From NCBI GenBank assembly GCA_030544215.1, contig JARZZO010000003.1:37018379-37082378 (forward strand): 64,000 bases of DNA. Direction: 5' to 3'. Under the pieces are notes generated by a model. It did not search any database, was not told where the DNA came from, and saw only the letters and a list, made by a program, of their open reading frames with translations. Position 1 is the first letter of the stretch, and the number at the start of each line of letters is the position of its first letter. The DNA is from Zantedeschia hybrid cultivar. Taxonomy: Eukaryota; Streptophyta; Magnoliopsida; Alismatales; Araceae. Position numbers and translations under genes: made by a program. Shown here piece by piece: positions 30,148 to 42,473 of this stretch.

Positions 30148-30613
30148 TCAGAGCTGGCTCTCTCCTGCACCCTCATCAAGCTGACTCTGGGCCTCGTTTG
30201 GTTCGTCTGGCCCACGAGTCAGTGGCGGTGGTGGTCCCATGGTGCTCGGCCCTGCCTGGCCGGAAGATACTTCTATGCTCGCCGTGAAAGCACTCGCCTG
30301 TCCCCGCTCCAATGCCGGCTGCCGTGCATGCTGGTAACGAGCTTTGATGCTCTAGCGCTCTTTCTCTACAACTGACAAGTGGCCCTGAAGGCTCTCCAAC
30401 CGGGACAAGTCACAATCCCTCTCCTCCGTTAAGACCTCTAGCTGAACCTAGAGTCGTGCAAGCTAGCGAGGAAGATCGCCGGCGGAAAGCCTGGCCAACT
30501 GCTCTTCTAGCTCAACAACACGGGTTGCTGAACTACGAGCTTGTGCCAGCTCGGCATCTCTCTCCCCAAGAGCCCGACAGAGCTCTTGAACCTGCAGCAG
30601 AAGATATTGTCTG
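30148..30613 (-). pseudogene. PMD copy 2, last exon (coiled coil and C-terminus)
   Basis: Minus-strand frame reading LQVQELCRALGERDAELAQA, VVELEEQLARLSAGDLPR, a TAG, LTEERDCDLSRLESLQGHL, a further stop, and a Pro/Gly/Glu-rich end (PDEPNEAQSQLDEGAGESQL) with TGA 30150-30148. Heptad-like Leu/Glu spacing indicates a coiled coil, which continues the DAEAQLEQVQTELNEL exon at 45999-46046. It is separated from the rest of the gene by Tekay element F, with duplications GACAA and GACAG on the minus strand. Confidence 0.6.
30609..30613. repeat. Probable target duplication of F, left (TTGTC)
   Basis: TTGTC here and CTGTC at 45691-45695: four of five bases agree. The right LTR end is also mutated (TGA for ACA), which fits age. 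Confidence 0.55.
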
Positions 30614-32703
30614 TAACGACCCGCCACCCTATAATCGAGGATCCGATTACTAAATGGGTACCGAATCATTAAAATTTGGAGCCAATTTAGGATCTAGATA
30701 AGTCTGGAAAATAAATGATAAACTAAGCTAAACATCCCACATCACATCGAATTGTAAAGGAAGTGCAGGAATTAAAAATTATTATAATTCGACTTGACTC
30801 AGCAAATAATTACAAATTCCAACTGAAAAGAAGTAATTAAGCGTATAGGCCTAAACGAAAAATAACAACTACATCGGGGCATACCACGGAACAGTGGCTG
30901 CTGGCGCGCAACCCGAGACAAAACCCTCCACGCTACGCCTGCCTGAAACCCTCACCTGAAAATCGCAGGGGTTAGTCTCATCGAAATGGACTTAGTAGGG
31001 ATCTTTCGATCCCCACTAACTACTCATGCACCCACAAGTGCAACAACACAAATATAGACAATTTAAATAAATAAAGCAGTAAACACAACTCTCAAAGATT
31101 CCCAAATTCCGATGTAAAACACATGCGTTTGTTAATACAACATGTATAACTTTGAAACCACTCCACTACAAAGTCCACAACCAACGTCTCGGCAAAACAA
31201 ACAAACCACGCAGTTGAACGCGAAAAATATCGACCCGCTGGGATCAAACAGCAACCCCTCGGTTAGCGCGCTGACTACTCCGACCAGTCTAGCTCTAAGT
31301 GATTCTGCTTCCCCCAATACGAGTGACACTCCGAATGTACCACTCCTACACCTGTACTAGCTATACCCAGGGGTACACCAGGTGACCCTCTCTCTAGGCG
31401 TCACCCCACCACTCCTACATCGGCGCCGTGTCACTCCCACACCGACACAGGGTGCCTAAGCGCTAGTAACTGTCACTCTAGGTCTACGAGCGCACAAAAC
31501 AAAACACAATGCGATCCGATCACGTAGAAATCCTCGTCCTTGAAGTACGTTTTCAAGCATGCATTTAACCAAACTATCTAACAATATAAACACATGTTAA
31601 TTGCACGAATTAATGAGGTTCTGTCTTGAATGGCGTCGCCCATGGCCGACGTCATTCAAGACTCCTAAACTAGTTCACGTAGAAACTGGCCTCGGGAGAT
31701 GGGCCTAAATAGTGTTGCCCATGGTGGACGCCATTCAAATGGCGTCGCTGTCGCCAGACGCTATTCAAGATAGAGTAGAATCCCACTAATCTGGCCTTGG
31801 AACAAGCTGGGCTAAATCGCATCTCAAGTGGCAGCTGCCATTTAAAATGGCGTCGCTGTCTCTAAACTAGCACTCGCATACAGGTTCCCCCTCTGACCTC
31901 CCCCGAGTCACAAAGTGGGATTTCTCCCCAAAATCGCATAAAAACGATAAAAATGGAGAATGTATGAGAGAAGCCTAATTATTTTCATAAAGAACCCCCT
32001 AGAACATGCTTTCTACACCAAAATCATCCACACATATTGCATGCTTCAAAGCGCGAAAATCATGCTTTTAAAAAAAATACCGCGAGGATCGTCACCCTAC
32101 TGGTTACTTGAACTCCTCCAAGCTCCTAGCCGCCGAACCGCCATGTCACAAGCCGCCGCCGGTACTGCCGTGGACGCCGTCACTCCACCAGGACGTCAAC
32201 CGCCGTCCGGAGAGAGATGCGCCGCGGAGGAGATGGTGGTGGTAGTGGTGGAAGTTAGGGTGTTGATGGAGTGGAGGGAGAGGAGGAATGGGGAGAGGAA
32301 GGAGAGAGAAGGGGAAGGGGGCGTCGGGGGTTCGGAGAGGAGGGGGAGGAGAGAGAGGGGAGTGGAGAGAATGAGGGATAGGAGGGAGGTCTTCGGAGCA
32401 TTAACCGAAACATGCCTAAATCGCATCGTCCAAGACCGACGCCAATCAGATGACAAGACGGGGTCATATATTGATAGATCTCTGAATGGCGTCGACCATA
32501 CGAGATGCCATTCAGACGATAAGACCGGGGCCGTACTCTCGCGGCTCAAAACCAGCCCACGTGACACATTCTAAAAAGCGTTCCCCTCACCCGACGCCGT
32601 TTGAACCGCATCGAGCCCATGCCCCAGCCCTACAAGGGCCCAAACCAAGGAGTCTGACACCGAAATCGACCCGATAACCGGATCCGAAACCTCAGTCCTT
32701 ACA
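30614..32703 (-). repeat. 3' LTR of Tekay F
   Basis: 2090 bp; on the minus strand TGTAAGGACTGAGG to GGGTCGTTACA. Same family as the solo LTR 26176-28248. N10 boxes include 31632-31653, 31711-31732, 31741-31762, 32422-32443 and 32488-32509. Confidence 0.92.
31632..32509. promoter_or_regulatory. N10 boxes in the F 3' LTR
   Basis: 31632-31653 (GGCGTC, ten bases, GACGTC), 31711-31732, 31741-31762, 32422-32443 and 32488-32509 (GGCGTC, ten bases, GATGCC). Most mismatches from the consensus are C-to-T or G-to-A, as expected from decay of methylated CpG, yet the ten-base spacing is kept. Confidence 0.82.
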
Positions 32704-32722
32704 TTCTCCCCCCCTTAAAAGA
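32704..32722 (-). other. Polypurine tract of F
   Basis: Minus strand AAGGGGGGGAGAA immediately before the 3' LTR. Confidence 0.85.
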
Positions 32723-32769
32723 ATTTCATCTCCGAAATTGCTGCGATAAGAATAACGAGAACGAAAATG

Positions 32770-35700
32770 ATGCTACAAGCTCACAAGAGAACTTACAAGA
32801 AAAGTAGGGAAACTGTTCTTGCATCTCATCCTCTCGTTCCCAAGTCGCCTCGCCTCTAGAACGATGCTGCCAAATTACCTTAACCAGAGGAACAACCTTG
32901 TTCCGAAGGACCTACTCTCTGCGATCCTCAATACGCACTGGAAATTCTGGAAAGGACAAGTCCTCAGCGACTTCCGATTCCGAAAAATCCAAGACATGAG
33001 ACGGATCTTGAGCATACTTCCTTAGCAAAGAAACATGGAACACATCGTGCACTCTTGCAAGACTGGGTGGCAAGGCTAGCTGATACGCCATTTCCCCAAT
33101 TCGAGCAAGAACGAGAGAATGCCCAATATATCGCGGACTCAGCTTACCTCGCTTCTCGAATCTCATCACACCCTTGGAGGGTGAGACTCGGAGAAACATG
33201 TGGTCCCTAATCTTGAACTCAAGCGGTCTCCTATGGATATCTGCATAACTCTTCTGCCTGCTCTGAGCTGTAGTCAACCTTTGTTGCACCACTCTGGCAA
33301 CCTCAGCACACTGCTGTACCAACTCTGGCCCTGCTATCTTCCTCTCGCCAATCGCAAACCAATTTATAGGAGATCGACACGGACGCCCATACAATACCTC
33401 ATATGGCGCCATGTCGATACTGGAATGATAATTGTTGTTGTAAGTAGACTCCACTCTAGACAAGTGTTGTTACTAAGAACCTCCCTAATCTAGGCAGCAA
33501 GCCCTGAGCATATCCTCCAATGTCTGAATGGTCTTCTCTGACTGTCCATCAGTCTCGAGATGGTAAGCCGAGCTGAAAGCTAACTGCGTACCCAAGGCCT
33601 TCTGAAAAATCCTCCAGAACCTAGAAGTAAATCTCGGATCCCGATCTGACACGATGGACAAGGGCACCCTATGCAGAGAGATGATCTAGTCCACAAACAA
33701 CCTAGCCAACTTACCGATTGACCAGTCCTTCCTAATAGCTAGAAAGTGCGCAGACTTGGTCAATCGATCAAAAATGACTCAGATCGCATCTCTTCTGCTG
33801 GGTGACACGGGTAATCACATCACAAAGTCCATAGTCACATGTTCCCATTTCCACTCCGAGATCGGTAACAGCTGTAACAACCCTCCTGGTCTTTGGTGCT
33901 CTGCCTTAACCTGCTGACAAGTTAGGCACCTTGCCACATAATCAGTCACGTCCTTCTTCATACCAGGCCACCAAAAGTGCCTCCTGAAACAATGATACAT
34001 CTTAGTCATTCTGGGATGCACTGCATACCTAGAATGGTGCGCCTCATCTAGGACACTCCTGCACACCTCTTCCTCAACTGGAACATAGAGTTAGCCTCTA
34101 AATCTGACCGTGCCCTCATCCCACAACTCCACCTCTAATATCTGGAGAGTCTACGGTAGCTCTGCATCCACCCTCTGAACCTCGATCAACGCATGATACA
34201 CTACTGGCCTTATAGTCAAGCTGGCCAACACGGCTCTATTAGCCTCTCGAGGAATCCTAAAGGAAGATTCCACAACCATTTTATATAATTCCTGAATCAT
34301 AAGATGTGATATGACTGTCTTCCGACTCAAGGTGTCTGCTACTACGTTCGCCTTGCCCGGATGATAAGAAAGGTCGAGATCATAATCCTTGATAAACTCC
34401 ATCCACCTATGCTGCCTCAAGTTCAGATCCCTCTGAGTGAATACATACTTCAAACTTTTGTGATCAGTAAAAACCTGAAACTTCTCCCCATATAAGTAGT
34501 GCCGCCAGATCTTCAGTGCAAATACCACAGCCGCCAACTCTAAGTCATGAGTGGGGTAGTTCTCCTCATGCTTATTCAACTGCCTAGAAGCATAGGCCAC
34601 AATCTTACCAGGATGCATCAGAAATGCACTCAAACCTCGACGAGATGCATCTTAGTAAACCACGAATCCACCAGAACCAGATGGAAGCACTAGAAATGGA
34701 GCAGAAGTGAGATGAGTCTTCAACTTAGTAAAGCTCCACTTACACTCCTCGGTCCATACAAAATGAACTCCCTTACGAGTCAACCTTGACAAGGGGGTCG
34801 CTATTGAAGAAAAATTCTGAACAAACCGTCTGTAATACCCTGCTAACCCTAGGAAGCTCCTGATCTCAGTTACTGTCGTCGGTCTGTCCTAGTCCATCAC
34901 TGCCTCAATATTGGCTGGATCTACAGTAATGTTGTCACCATAAATGACATGGCCCAAGAAATGCACCTTATCTAGCTAGAATTCACACTTGCTAAACTTG
35001 GCATAGAGTTTATGCTCTCTTAGAACCTGCAACATCACCTGAAGATGCGTGGCATGCTCTTCCTCAGAAGAAGAATACACCAAAATATCATCTACAAACA
35101 CCACCACAAACTGATCCAGGTAGGCTCTGAAGGCCCGGTTCATCAAATCCATAAAAGCTGTCGGAGCACTGGTCAAGCTGATAGGCATAACCAAAAATTC
35201 ATAATGTCCGTACCGAGTCCTAAAAGCCATCTTACTCACATCAGCCTCACGGACCCTCATCTGGTAATACCTTGACCTTAAGTCTCTCTTCGAAAACACC
35301 TTCGTAGACTGCAACTGATCCATTAGATCATCGATTCTCGGAAGTGGGTACTTATTCTTTACTGTCACCTGGTTCAACTGTCTATAATCAATGCACAGCC
35401 TCAGAGAACCATCCTTCTTCCTAACAAACAGAACTGGAGCACCCTATGGAGAAGTATTGGGACGGATAAAACCCTTATCCAGCAATTCCTGCAAGTGTGC
35501 CTTCAACTCAGCGAGTTCAGCTGGAGCCATCCGATATAGGGCCTTAGACAAGGGCGTCGTACCCGGTACAAGCTCAATAGTGAACTCAACCTCCCGCTGA
35601 GGAGAAAGGCCAGGAAACACATCAACAAAGTCACATACTACAGGCACCTCCGAAGTACTGGAACCACTACTAACACAAGCTACAACTACTGAGGCAAGGA

Positions 35701-36556
35701 AAGCCTCACAACCACCAACAAGTAACCACTGGGCCTTAAAAGTAGAAATAAGAATACTACGAGAAGAGAGCCTAATACCTTGGAAGTAGAAGGCCGGGAT
35801 GCCTGGGATGGAGAAGCGTACCCTCTTCCTGTGGCAGTCCACCTCGGCATAATAAGCCTCCAACTAGTCCATGCCCAAGATGACATCAAAGTCACGAATG
35901 ACAAGCACAACTAACTGGACAGGCAACTGATGACCTTAATGGTCAAGGGAACCTCACTCATACAGTTATACGTCAACATGAAATCCCCAGAAGGAACCTC
36001 AACCGTCAGTCCATCAGATAACTCATCAATGAGTGCAGAAAGAACATCTACGAATTGCTCAGAAATAAAGGAATGTGAAGCACCTGAATTAATCAACACA
36101 TGCGCGGAGTTCCCAAGGATAGAACGTGTACCTTCCACCAAGTTGGACGCACGAGCCTCCTTCCTGGTGATAGCGAGAACTCTCCTCTGGGTCCTCGGCT
36201 TCTTCTAATCTCTCGGTCCCTGCCCCTAACCATGCCCTTGCGGGCAATAACTCGCCAAATGGCCCTACTGGCCACAAGTATAACACCTCCCAGAAAATAC
36301 GGGACACTGAGTCCCCCCGTGAATACCACCACAATGACGACAAGCTGTTGGAAGTCTCTGAGCTGCCTCCTGCTGGGCGCTGGACACCGACTGACTCAGC
36401 TGGGTCTGCCTGGGTCTGCTACTACCACTGCTGCCGCCACCACCTCGAAAGAACCTCCTGAATCTGGAGCCTAGTGAAGACGATCCAGATCCAGACGAAG
36501 GAGCTGCTGCCGCTGCTATCTTCCCCTTGCCGTAAGCTGGCCCCTGAGTAGCCAGT
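32770..36556 (-). pseudogene. Tekay F gag-pol, decayed
   Basis: Minus strand in order. Gag zinc knuckles (CRHCGGIHGGTQC, then CYTCGQ-stop-GHLASYC) at about 36200-36360. Protease with NSGASHSFIS (catalytic Asp changed to Asn) at about 36100. RT with IDDLMDQLQSTKVFSKRDLR and FVDDILVYSS (34976-35863), broken by a TAG at an expected Trp. RNase H FQVFTDHKSLKYVFTQRDLN. Integrase zinc finger CLTCQQVKAEHQRPGG, MDFVM, SDRDPRFTS and ETDGQSEKTIQTLED. The C-terminus GKLSPRYIGHSLVLARIGE to VHDVFHVSLLRKY is typical Del/Tekay. A degenerate chromodomain end (ATWEREDEMQEQFPYF) lies near 32770-32870 past a TAG. Many stops; not coding. Confidence 0.9.
36552..36556. repeat. Target site duplication of E, left (CCAGT)
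   Basis: CCAGT at 36552-36556 and 44491-44495, flanking TG...CA ends. Confidence 0.93.
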
Positions 36557-38573
36557 TGATAAAGTGTTAAATTGATCATTTAAGGGCAACCATATGCATC
36601 ATACTCATGTTTTTATCTGTAAAATAGCATGAAATGATAGATAATTGTGTAACAAGTCCAACGGTACCAATTTCATCAAATTCTGACTTAAAAACATCGT
36701 CATTTCATGTGATCAAAGGAGTGTAGCGCATTTGCGGTTTTTCGACAAAATCGAGACGAAATGAATAAAAATAATAATATTTTTATGATAATGCGCTAAA
36801 TTATATTTATTTGATGTGAACAGGACATGCCGATGATGCAGTGCAGCTGGAGGAGTTTTCGGAAATTTGGGGGAGGTCTAGTGTGCGGATTTCAACTAAA
36901 ACAGGGATAAAAATACAATTTGATTCCTTCCTTCGCTGGAGTTTCCTAAAACCCACTATTTCCCTCCGTCTCTCCGATTTCCTAAACACATCCCTTCCTT
37001 TATTTTAAAAATCCTCTCTCTCTTTCTCGTTTTAGAAAGTCGAATCCTATTTCTTTTCCAATTTCCTCTTCCTTTCCAGATCCAAATCCTGTCCCTTCTC
37101 CAAGTCTCCCACATATCCTCCTCCTTTTCCAACTCAAACCCGGCAGCCTCTCCTCCTTCTCCTCTCTATAAAATCTCCCCCACGTTTTGTTCTCCAGCTT
37201 CCTAGCCAATTCCTCCTCCTCCTCCGTAGCCTTTCTCTCCCGCAGCCTTCTCTCTCTCGTTTTCTTTTCCCCAGCAGCCTTCCTCTCCAGTTCTTCTCCA
37301 AGTTTTCCTTCCCGCAACTCTCTTTATCCCTCGGTTTCTCTCTTCTCAACTTCTATCTCTCTCGTCTTTCCACAGAAATTTCTCCCTCTCTCCGTTTCCC
37401 AGCAGCCTCTCCTTCACCCTCTCCTTCTTTCTCTCTGCATGCCGGCGAGCCCTCTCCACCAAGCCGACGTTCACAACAACTCCTCCCAGCCTGCACCAAC
37501 CGAGCAACCTGCAGCAGCCATCAAGCCTCTTCCATGCATGCTGGCCAGCTGTAGTAAAGTCCTTCCCAAGCTCCTCCACGTGCCCCAGCACCTGCAGCAG
37601 CAACCCAGCACCGGCGACGCTCCAGCAGCTGAGCCCCACACGGCCAGCAGCTGCACCTCCACACGTTGCAGCGGCAACCCCCCCTGCTCCACAGCACGAC
37701 ACCAGCACCTGTGCTTCCTTCCACGTGCAGACTTGGTGAAGCTGCATCTCCACGTACCAGCAGCTCCAAGTTGCAGCAGCAAACTCCAGCCTCTCTACGT
37801 TGCAGCAGCAACTTCCAGCGCCTCTATGCCTCCTCCAAGTTCCTCCACGTGCAGCAGCCTCCTCCAAGCGTCAACCTGCAAGCATCCAGCCGCAGCTTCA
37901 TCAAGCTACAGGGAATTGTTGTTAGAATTTATTTATTTCAATCATGTTGTTGTTTCTTACATTTGATCTAATGATTAGTTAATTAAGTACTAATAGTTCA
38001 AGTATTTTTATTTCTTATCATTAAATATTTGCATACTAGCGTTAATTTGATTGTTTAGATAGTTGCATGAACAGTAACATAACTATTCACCTATAACTTC
38101 CAGAATTTTATTCTTCCAATGTAAAATCTTTTTATTCAAATCAATCGATATCTAGTACTTGTTTTGATTTAAATTTTATTTAAAAAAGGTTAAAAAAATA
38201 AAATAAAATGAAAAAAATATTTTGATGAATAGTAACAAGGGGGTATGTGGCTAAGTTTGATTGGGCTCCATCACTATGCATGCGTATGCAGGGGCTTTGA
38301 TTGAGTGTTCTTTTCATCATTTGTATTAATACCTTTGTTTAATTAGTTAAAGTTAATTGATTCCACTATTTTTTTTACATTGTTTTTTTTTTATAAAAAA
38401 AGAAAAGATATCTAAATTTTCAAAATCCAAAGTTTTCAAAGTTACAAATTTAACTCCCTGTGGTTCGACTCTGACTCACCGCTATTAAATTTCCAAATTT
38501 TGATTTGAGTGAGCCGGATAAATTTAGATTGAACGTTTTCATGTGTTTAACGACGCACAATTCGAAACGATCA
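36557..38573 (+). repeat. 5' LTR of E
   Basis: TGATAAAGTG to GAAACGATCA, 2017 bp, same length as 42474-44490. It has a long pyrimidine-rich stretch (about 36960-37440), then a CAGCAG-rich stretch. The 259-codon ORF at 37187-37966 is open in both LTR copies but has no domain and a composition set by the repeats. Confidence 0.95.
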
Positions 38574-38578
38574 ATTTT

Positions 38579-38597
38579 TGGCGCCGTTGCCGGGGAG
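38579..38597 (+). other. Primer-binding site of E
   Basis: TGGCGCCGTTGCCGGGGAG begins 5 bp after the LTR; this is the well-known Athila-type primer site, complementary to tRNA-Asp. Confidence 0.9.
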
Positions 38598-39511
38598 TTA
38601 GATTTTTAATTTTGATTACCTTGGATTTAGTGTAATTATTCTTTAGCTAACCTTCTTTTTCTTATTTTTGCAGATAAATTGAAAAAAAAAAAAAAAAAGG
38701 AAAGCGAAATCATGGTAAGTGTGTTCCAACTTTCTATATTTCAATTTCCTGACTTTAGTTAGTTTCTATTTTTGTAGTTTATAATTTAGATAGGTTTCCA
38801 TTAACTAAAAAAAGGAACAAAAAGAAAAACATCCAAATTTAAAAATCTCCATTTCCAAGATTAGAAACCTTCCATGTTAGGTCATGCATCATGTAGGACT
38901 GCATTTTTAGACTGTTTCCTTTTTTGTAAATTTCCATTTTGTTGAAGATTGCGGGGGACAAGGTGAGATCTCTACCTTCCTTAAATACCATGTTCATGCA
39001 TTTCCATGATTGCATAGAACCCCTTGTTTGATTTGGTTGTGCACTTCACATAAAAATATCTTAAGGGCAAGTCCATTAACAAAATAAGGTGAGGATTTGA
39101 CTACCCTTCCTTGGCCCAAAAACAACCATCCCTTGCACTCTTTCACTAACCCAAGCCCATTAAAAGTGAGTAGGAATTCAATTTAGGGTTCACAATGAGA
39201 TTTGGGTCTAGCTTCAGCCCACTATCACTTTTGGAAACCGGTGTCTAAGGCTAGAGGTCAATGGCAAACGCTTAAGTGGGTCGGTGGTTCTTTAATTAGG
39301 TCCCTACGAAAGTAGGGGGAGCCTCCCACCACCCCACCTCTTACCTGGCCGATTGATAATTGTGAGGGTGGACTTGAATTAAACCTAGATTAATTTGTGA
39401 GAAACACATCATGTAGGCTAGTTTAACCATAGTTGTCTTAGGAATAATTGTGTGATAACTTGTTTGCATCATTAATAAATAAAAAAAATAAAAAATAAAA
39501 AGATTTTCAGC
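38598..39511 (+). other. Leader of E
   Basis: 914 bp without ORF, AT-rich, with a splice-donor-like ATGGTAAGTG at 38711. An intron ending at TTTTCAG just before the ATG at 39512 is possible (39504-39510). Confidence 0.5.
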
Positions 39512-41536
39512 ATGGAGTGGACTCAAATGAACCAATTTCTTGGCCCATGTCTTAATACCATCACACCTTTCCCTCCACCACCTAATATGGATTTGGCTCA
39601 CAGATTAGCTAAGCTAGACAAGTTGGCCCACACAATTGATCAATTTCTAGCTTTGGGCCCAGAACCGTCCTCATATCCCATACAATCATATACCTATCAA
39701 GAAAGATGTCCCGTTTGGGTCAATCAGGACCATTATGATACCTCACCTGCTCTTCAATTTCCACCTCACCAGGCCCAAGCTCCAAGTCTAGCTATCCAAG
39801 ACTTCTCGGATTGGCCCCAATTCCAAGTCTACTCTGGTGGTTTGGCCCACAATCATGGACACTCCGATTATCCATTGTCCACAAGCTCTTGTCCACCTTG
39901 CTTCCAATCAAATTATTCGACATATTCTTCGCAGTCTGATTATCAGCCCAGTTATCCGCATTCTCAAGATGATCAATTCATGCAACTTGAACAAATAGTC
40001 TTGGCCCAACAAGATACCATTGGTAGAATGCAGGCCTTAGTTGACTGTTTGACTAAAACTAATCTAAGGATGGATTTAGAAGAAGTGCTTAGCAAGTCCA
40101 TTGAAAATCTGCAATCTTTTTCACCTGATTTTGATCAACAAATCAAGTCCCAAATTCAACTTGACATAGTTCAATCCGGCAATGATCACATCATGCCTGA
40201 TCTCGAAAACGGAGAGAATCTTACGGAGTCGCATCAGGTGAGAATAGGGAATGCTAGCATGAATCAATCTATGAAAAATCCTGAGACTGGTCAACAAGAT
40301 GCCTCCATGATCATACATGTCTGTCCTGAGGAAAGCTTAAGTGATAGAAAAGGAGAAGGGGAAGTGAGTGATCTTTTAGAGGTTAATCCGGATTTTGAAC
40401 ACTTCATATTCCCCACAGTGGAAGTCGATATGCATGCTAGTCCGAACCTCGAATATTTTTTCTTCCCAATAGAGAAAGTGGATATTCTAGAAGATATATA
40501 CCCGGTGGATAGAGAGAAGATGGAAAACCCTCAGACTGACCAGCAAAGTGAAGTCACGATCACACCTATGTCTCTTGAGGTGAGCTTGAAGGAAAAAGGA
40601 GAAGGAGAAATGAGTGATTTGCTGGATATTGAGCTGGACTTTGAACACTTTCTATTTCCCACAGATGAATTAAATACACATGATGGTCCGGATCTTGAAT
40701 ATTTCTTCTTCCCAATGGATCAGAAAGTGGATAATCTTGAGGAATTACATCAAGAGAAAACTGAAGCCATAGACTTATCTAATCATCAAGAAGAGCCTAT
40801 TGAGGGTAAGTTGGGGGGAGATGAAGGAGACGAGAAGGATTCTAGTGAGAGCCCAGATATTCACCTACCTATGATCCGTTTCCCGAATGTTAGAGAATCT
40901 AAGCCCAATAGCCTCCAAAAGCTGGCCCGACTCAAGAAGGTGATGGAATTATTGGGCCAAGTCCACATCAACAGCCTTTTTCTCAAAGAAACTCACTATG
41001 TTGCCCAACTCAATTCTTACAATATCGATAACATCAATCTTTACTGGATTTTATTGAAAGTTGAGGCCAAACTGAACATGTTCTCAGTCTCTTTCTTTGA
41101 GAAATTTGAAATCCACAAGTTCACGCGCACGTCGGTTGCTTTGCAGTCAATTGATCATTTCATTAAGCAGCCGCATGACATGATCCAAGATACTCTTATT
41201 CAGGTGGATAGGAGCCACATATTTGTTGATTTCCTCATCTTCGACATTAGATCATCCCCTACATTGAATCAATGTCCCATCAATTTGAGAATTTCTGATA
41301 TTTTTCTAGGGGATCAAAGGCTTCAGTTCAGTCAAGGAAACGAAGTGGGGTACGTAGTTGACATGGCCTACGAATCAAGTAGAACCAATATCCTATTGAC
41401 CATGTTGAAAAAGTCTTTTCTTTGGAATCTCAATGATAACATTCTGACTCATCAGCTACATGCAATGCTGAGTGCACTCCAACCAACAAACTTCAAAATG
41501 CATGCACAGAAATTTGTGCTAGTAGGTATTGGATAG
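39512..41536 (+). CDS. E ORF: diverged Athila gag-protease-like protein
   Basis: 674 codons, ATG to TAG with no interruption. The N-terminal third is Pro/Gln/Tyr/Ser-rich. The middle has two similar acidic units (DFEHFIFPTVEV ... LEYFFFP and DFEHFLFPTDEL ... LEYFFFP, about residues 295-330 and 375-410). The last 220 residues follow the Athila gag-protease layout: KVMELLGQVHINSLFLKE matches the segment before protease, and TSVALQSIDHFIKQ and IQVDRSHIFVDFLIFDI match the retropepsin body. The active-site loop, normally a D-T/L-G-A-S motif, is replaced by VEAKLNMFSV (about residues 515-525), so no catalytic Asp is present. It is therefore a pseudo-protease. An open frame in a young element suggests a structural role, such as a gag-like particle protein. 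No zinc knuckle seen. Confidence 0.7.
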   Translation: MEWTQMNQFLGPCLNTITPFPPPPNMDLAHRLAKLDKLAHTIDQFLALGPEPSSYPIQSYTYQERCPVWVNQDHYDTSPALQFPPHQAQAPSLAIQDFSDWPQFQVYSGGLAHNHGHSDYPLSTSSCPPCFQSNYSTYSSQSDYQPSYPHSQDDQFMQLEQIVLAQQDTIGRMQALVDCLTKTNLRMDLEEVLSKSIENLQSFSPDFDQQIKSQIQLDIVQSGNDHIMPDLENGENLTESHQVRIGNASMNQSMKNPETGQQDASMIIHVCPEESLSDRKGEGEVSDLLEVNPDFEHFIFPTVEVDMHASPNLEYFFFPIEKVDILEDIYPVDREKMENPQTDQQSEVTITPMSLEVSLKEKGEGEMSDLLDIELDFEHFLFPTDELNTHDGPDLEYFFFPMDQKVDNLEELHQEKTEAIDLSNHQEEPIEGKLGGDEGDEKDSSESPDIHLPMIRFPNVRESKPNSLQKLARLKKVMELLGQVHINSLFLKETHYVAQLNSYNIDNINLYWILLKVEAKLNMFSVSFFEKFEIHKFTRTSVALQSIDHFIKQPHDMIQDTLIQVDRSHIFVDFLIFDIRSSPTLNQCPINLRISDIFLGDQRLQFSQGNEVGYVVDMAYESSRTNILLTMLKKSFLWNLNDNILTHQLHAMLSALQPTNFKMHAQKFVLVGIG

Positions 41537-42473
41537 TGTGCACATTCCGTCTGGCTGAAGACGATAAACTTAGCGCTTGTTGGGAGGCAACCCAATATTT
41601 TACTTCAGTTTTTGTATTTCTTTCCTTTTAGGTCCCTGAGCAGCAATCGCCGTGGGTACGTCGCATCATCTTCATTACAGGTTGTTTCGCTCCTTCACAA
41701 ATTCTCTTCTGGCTGACATGTTTTCCATATCTTTTATGCCATTGAGGACAATGTCAATCAAGTTGGGGGGTGGGACAATCAATTTGATATGCATTTATTG
41801 GAAATCTTTTGAAGAAAACTGATACCTTTCACTGAAAAATGGTCAAATTTTTTAAAACTTCTTCTCACATCCTATGAAAAAAATTGCATGAAAATCATGT
41901 TTCATTAAGTAAATCTTAAACAAATCAGTTTTCTGTTAGTCACATTGGTTAAAGAGCCTGTAAAGTTTAAATATCCCACTCTACAAAAATCCACGGCAGG
42001 ATGATTTTCACACACACACGGCAACTTAGAATAAATGAAAGATCTTAAAAATATAGAATTGCTAGAATTATCCTCAAGGATAAGACTACTTATTCTAATT
42101 TTTCTTTTGGGTTGAACGAAAGGAATGTGTAAGATCCGTAATAGTGGGACGGGAACTGAAAAACGGTCCTCACTGACTGATCGGGAAATCTTTTATTCTC
42201 TTCCCCTCCCCAAGTAGTCTTATCTAAAGGGTAGTAAAGGCAAGAATATACCAGAAAGGTCGGAAACGAGTTCTAAGTGTGTCAAATTTCATGCACAATC
42301 ACCTGTCTGAATCAAAATATTGTGGGACATGAAAACTTTTAGCTTAACCAATCGGCTACCACTTAAATTGATTGTGAAAGATACTACAAACGAAGCATGA
42401 TAATTCATTGTTTGTCCTAAACTTTTCCTTATTTGCATTGCTAAGGGACTAGCAATGGGTAAGTTGGGGGGTG
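41537..42473 (+). other. Tail of E shared with Athila C
   Basis: Starts 12 bp after the stop with the same block as C (41549-41610), including TTGGGAGGCAACCCAA. An internal polypurine-like tract lies at 41760-41775 and the 3' polypurine tract at 42461-42473. No gene. Confidence 0.88.

Noticed and set aside
37187..37966. 259-codon ORF in the E LTRs (also 43104-43883)
   Set aside because: Open in both LTR copies, but those copies are nearly identical by descent. The product is Ser/Pro/Leu then Gln/Ser-rich as dictated by CT and CAGC tracts, with no domain; C lacks an equivalent frame of the same content.
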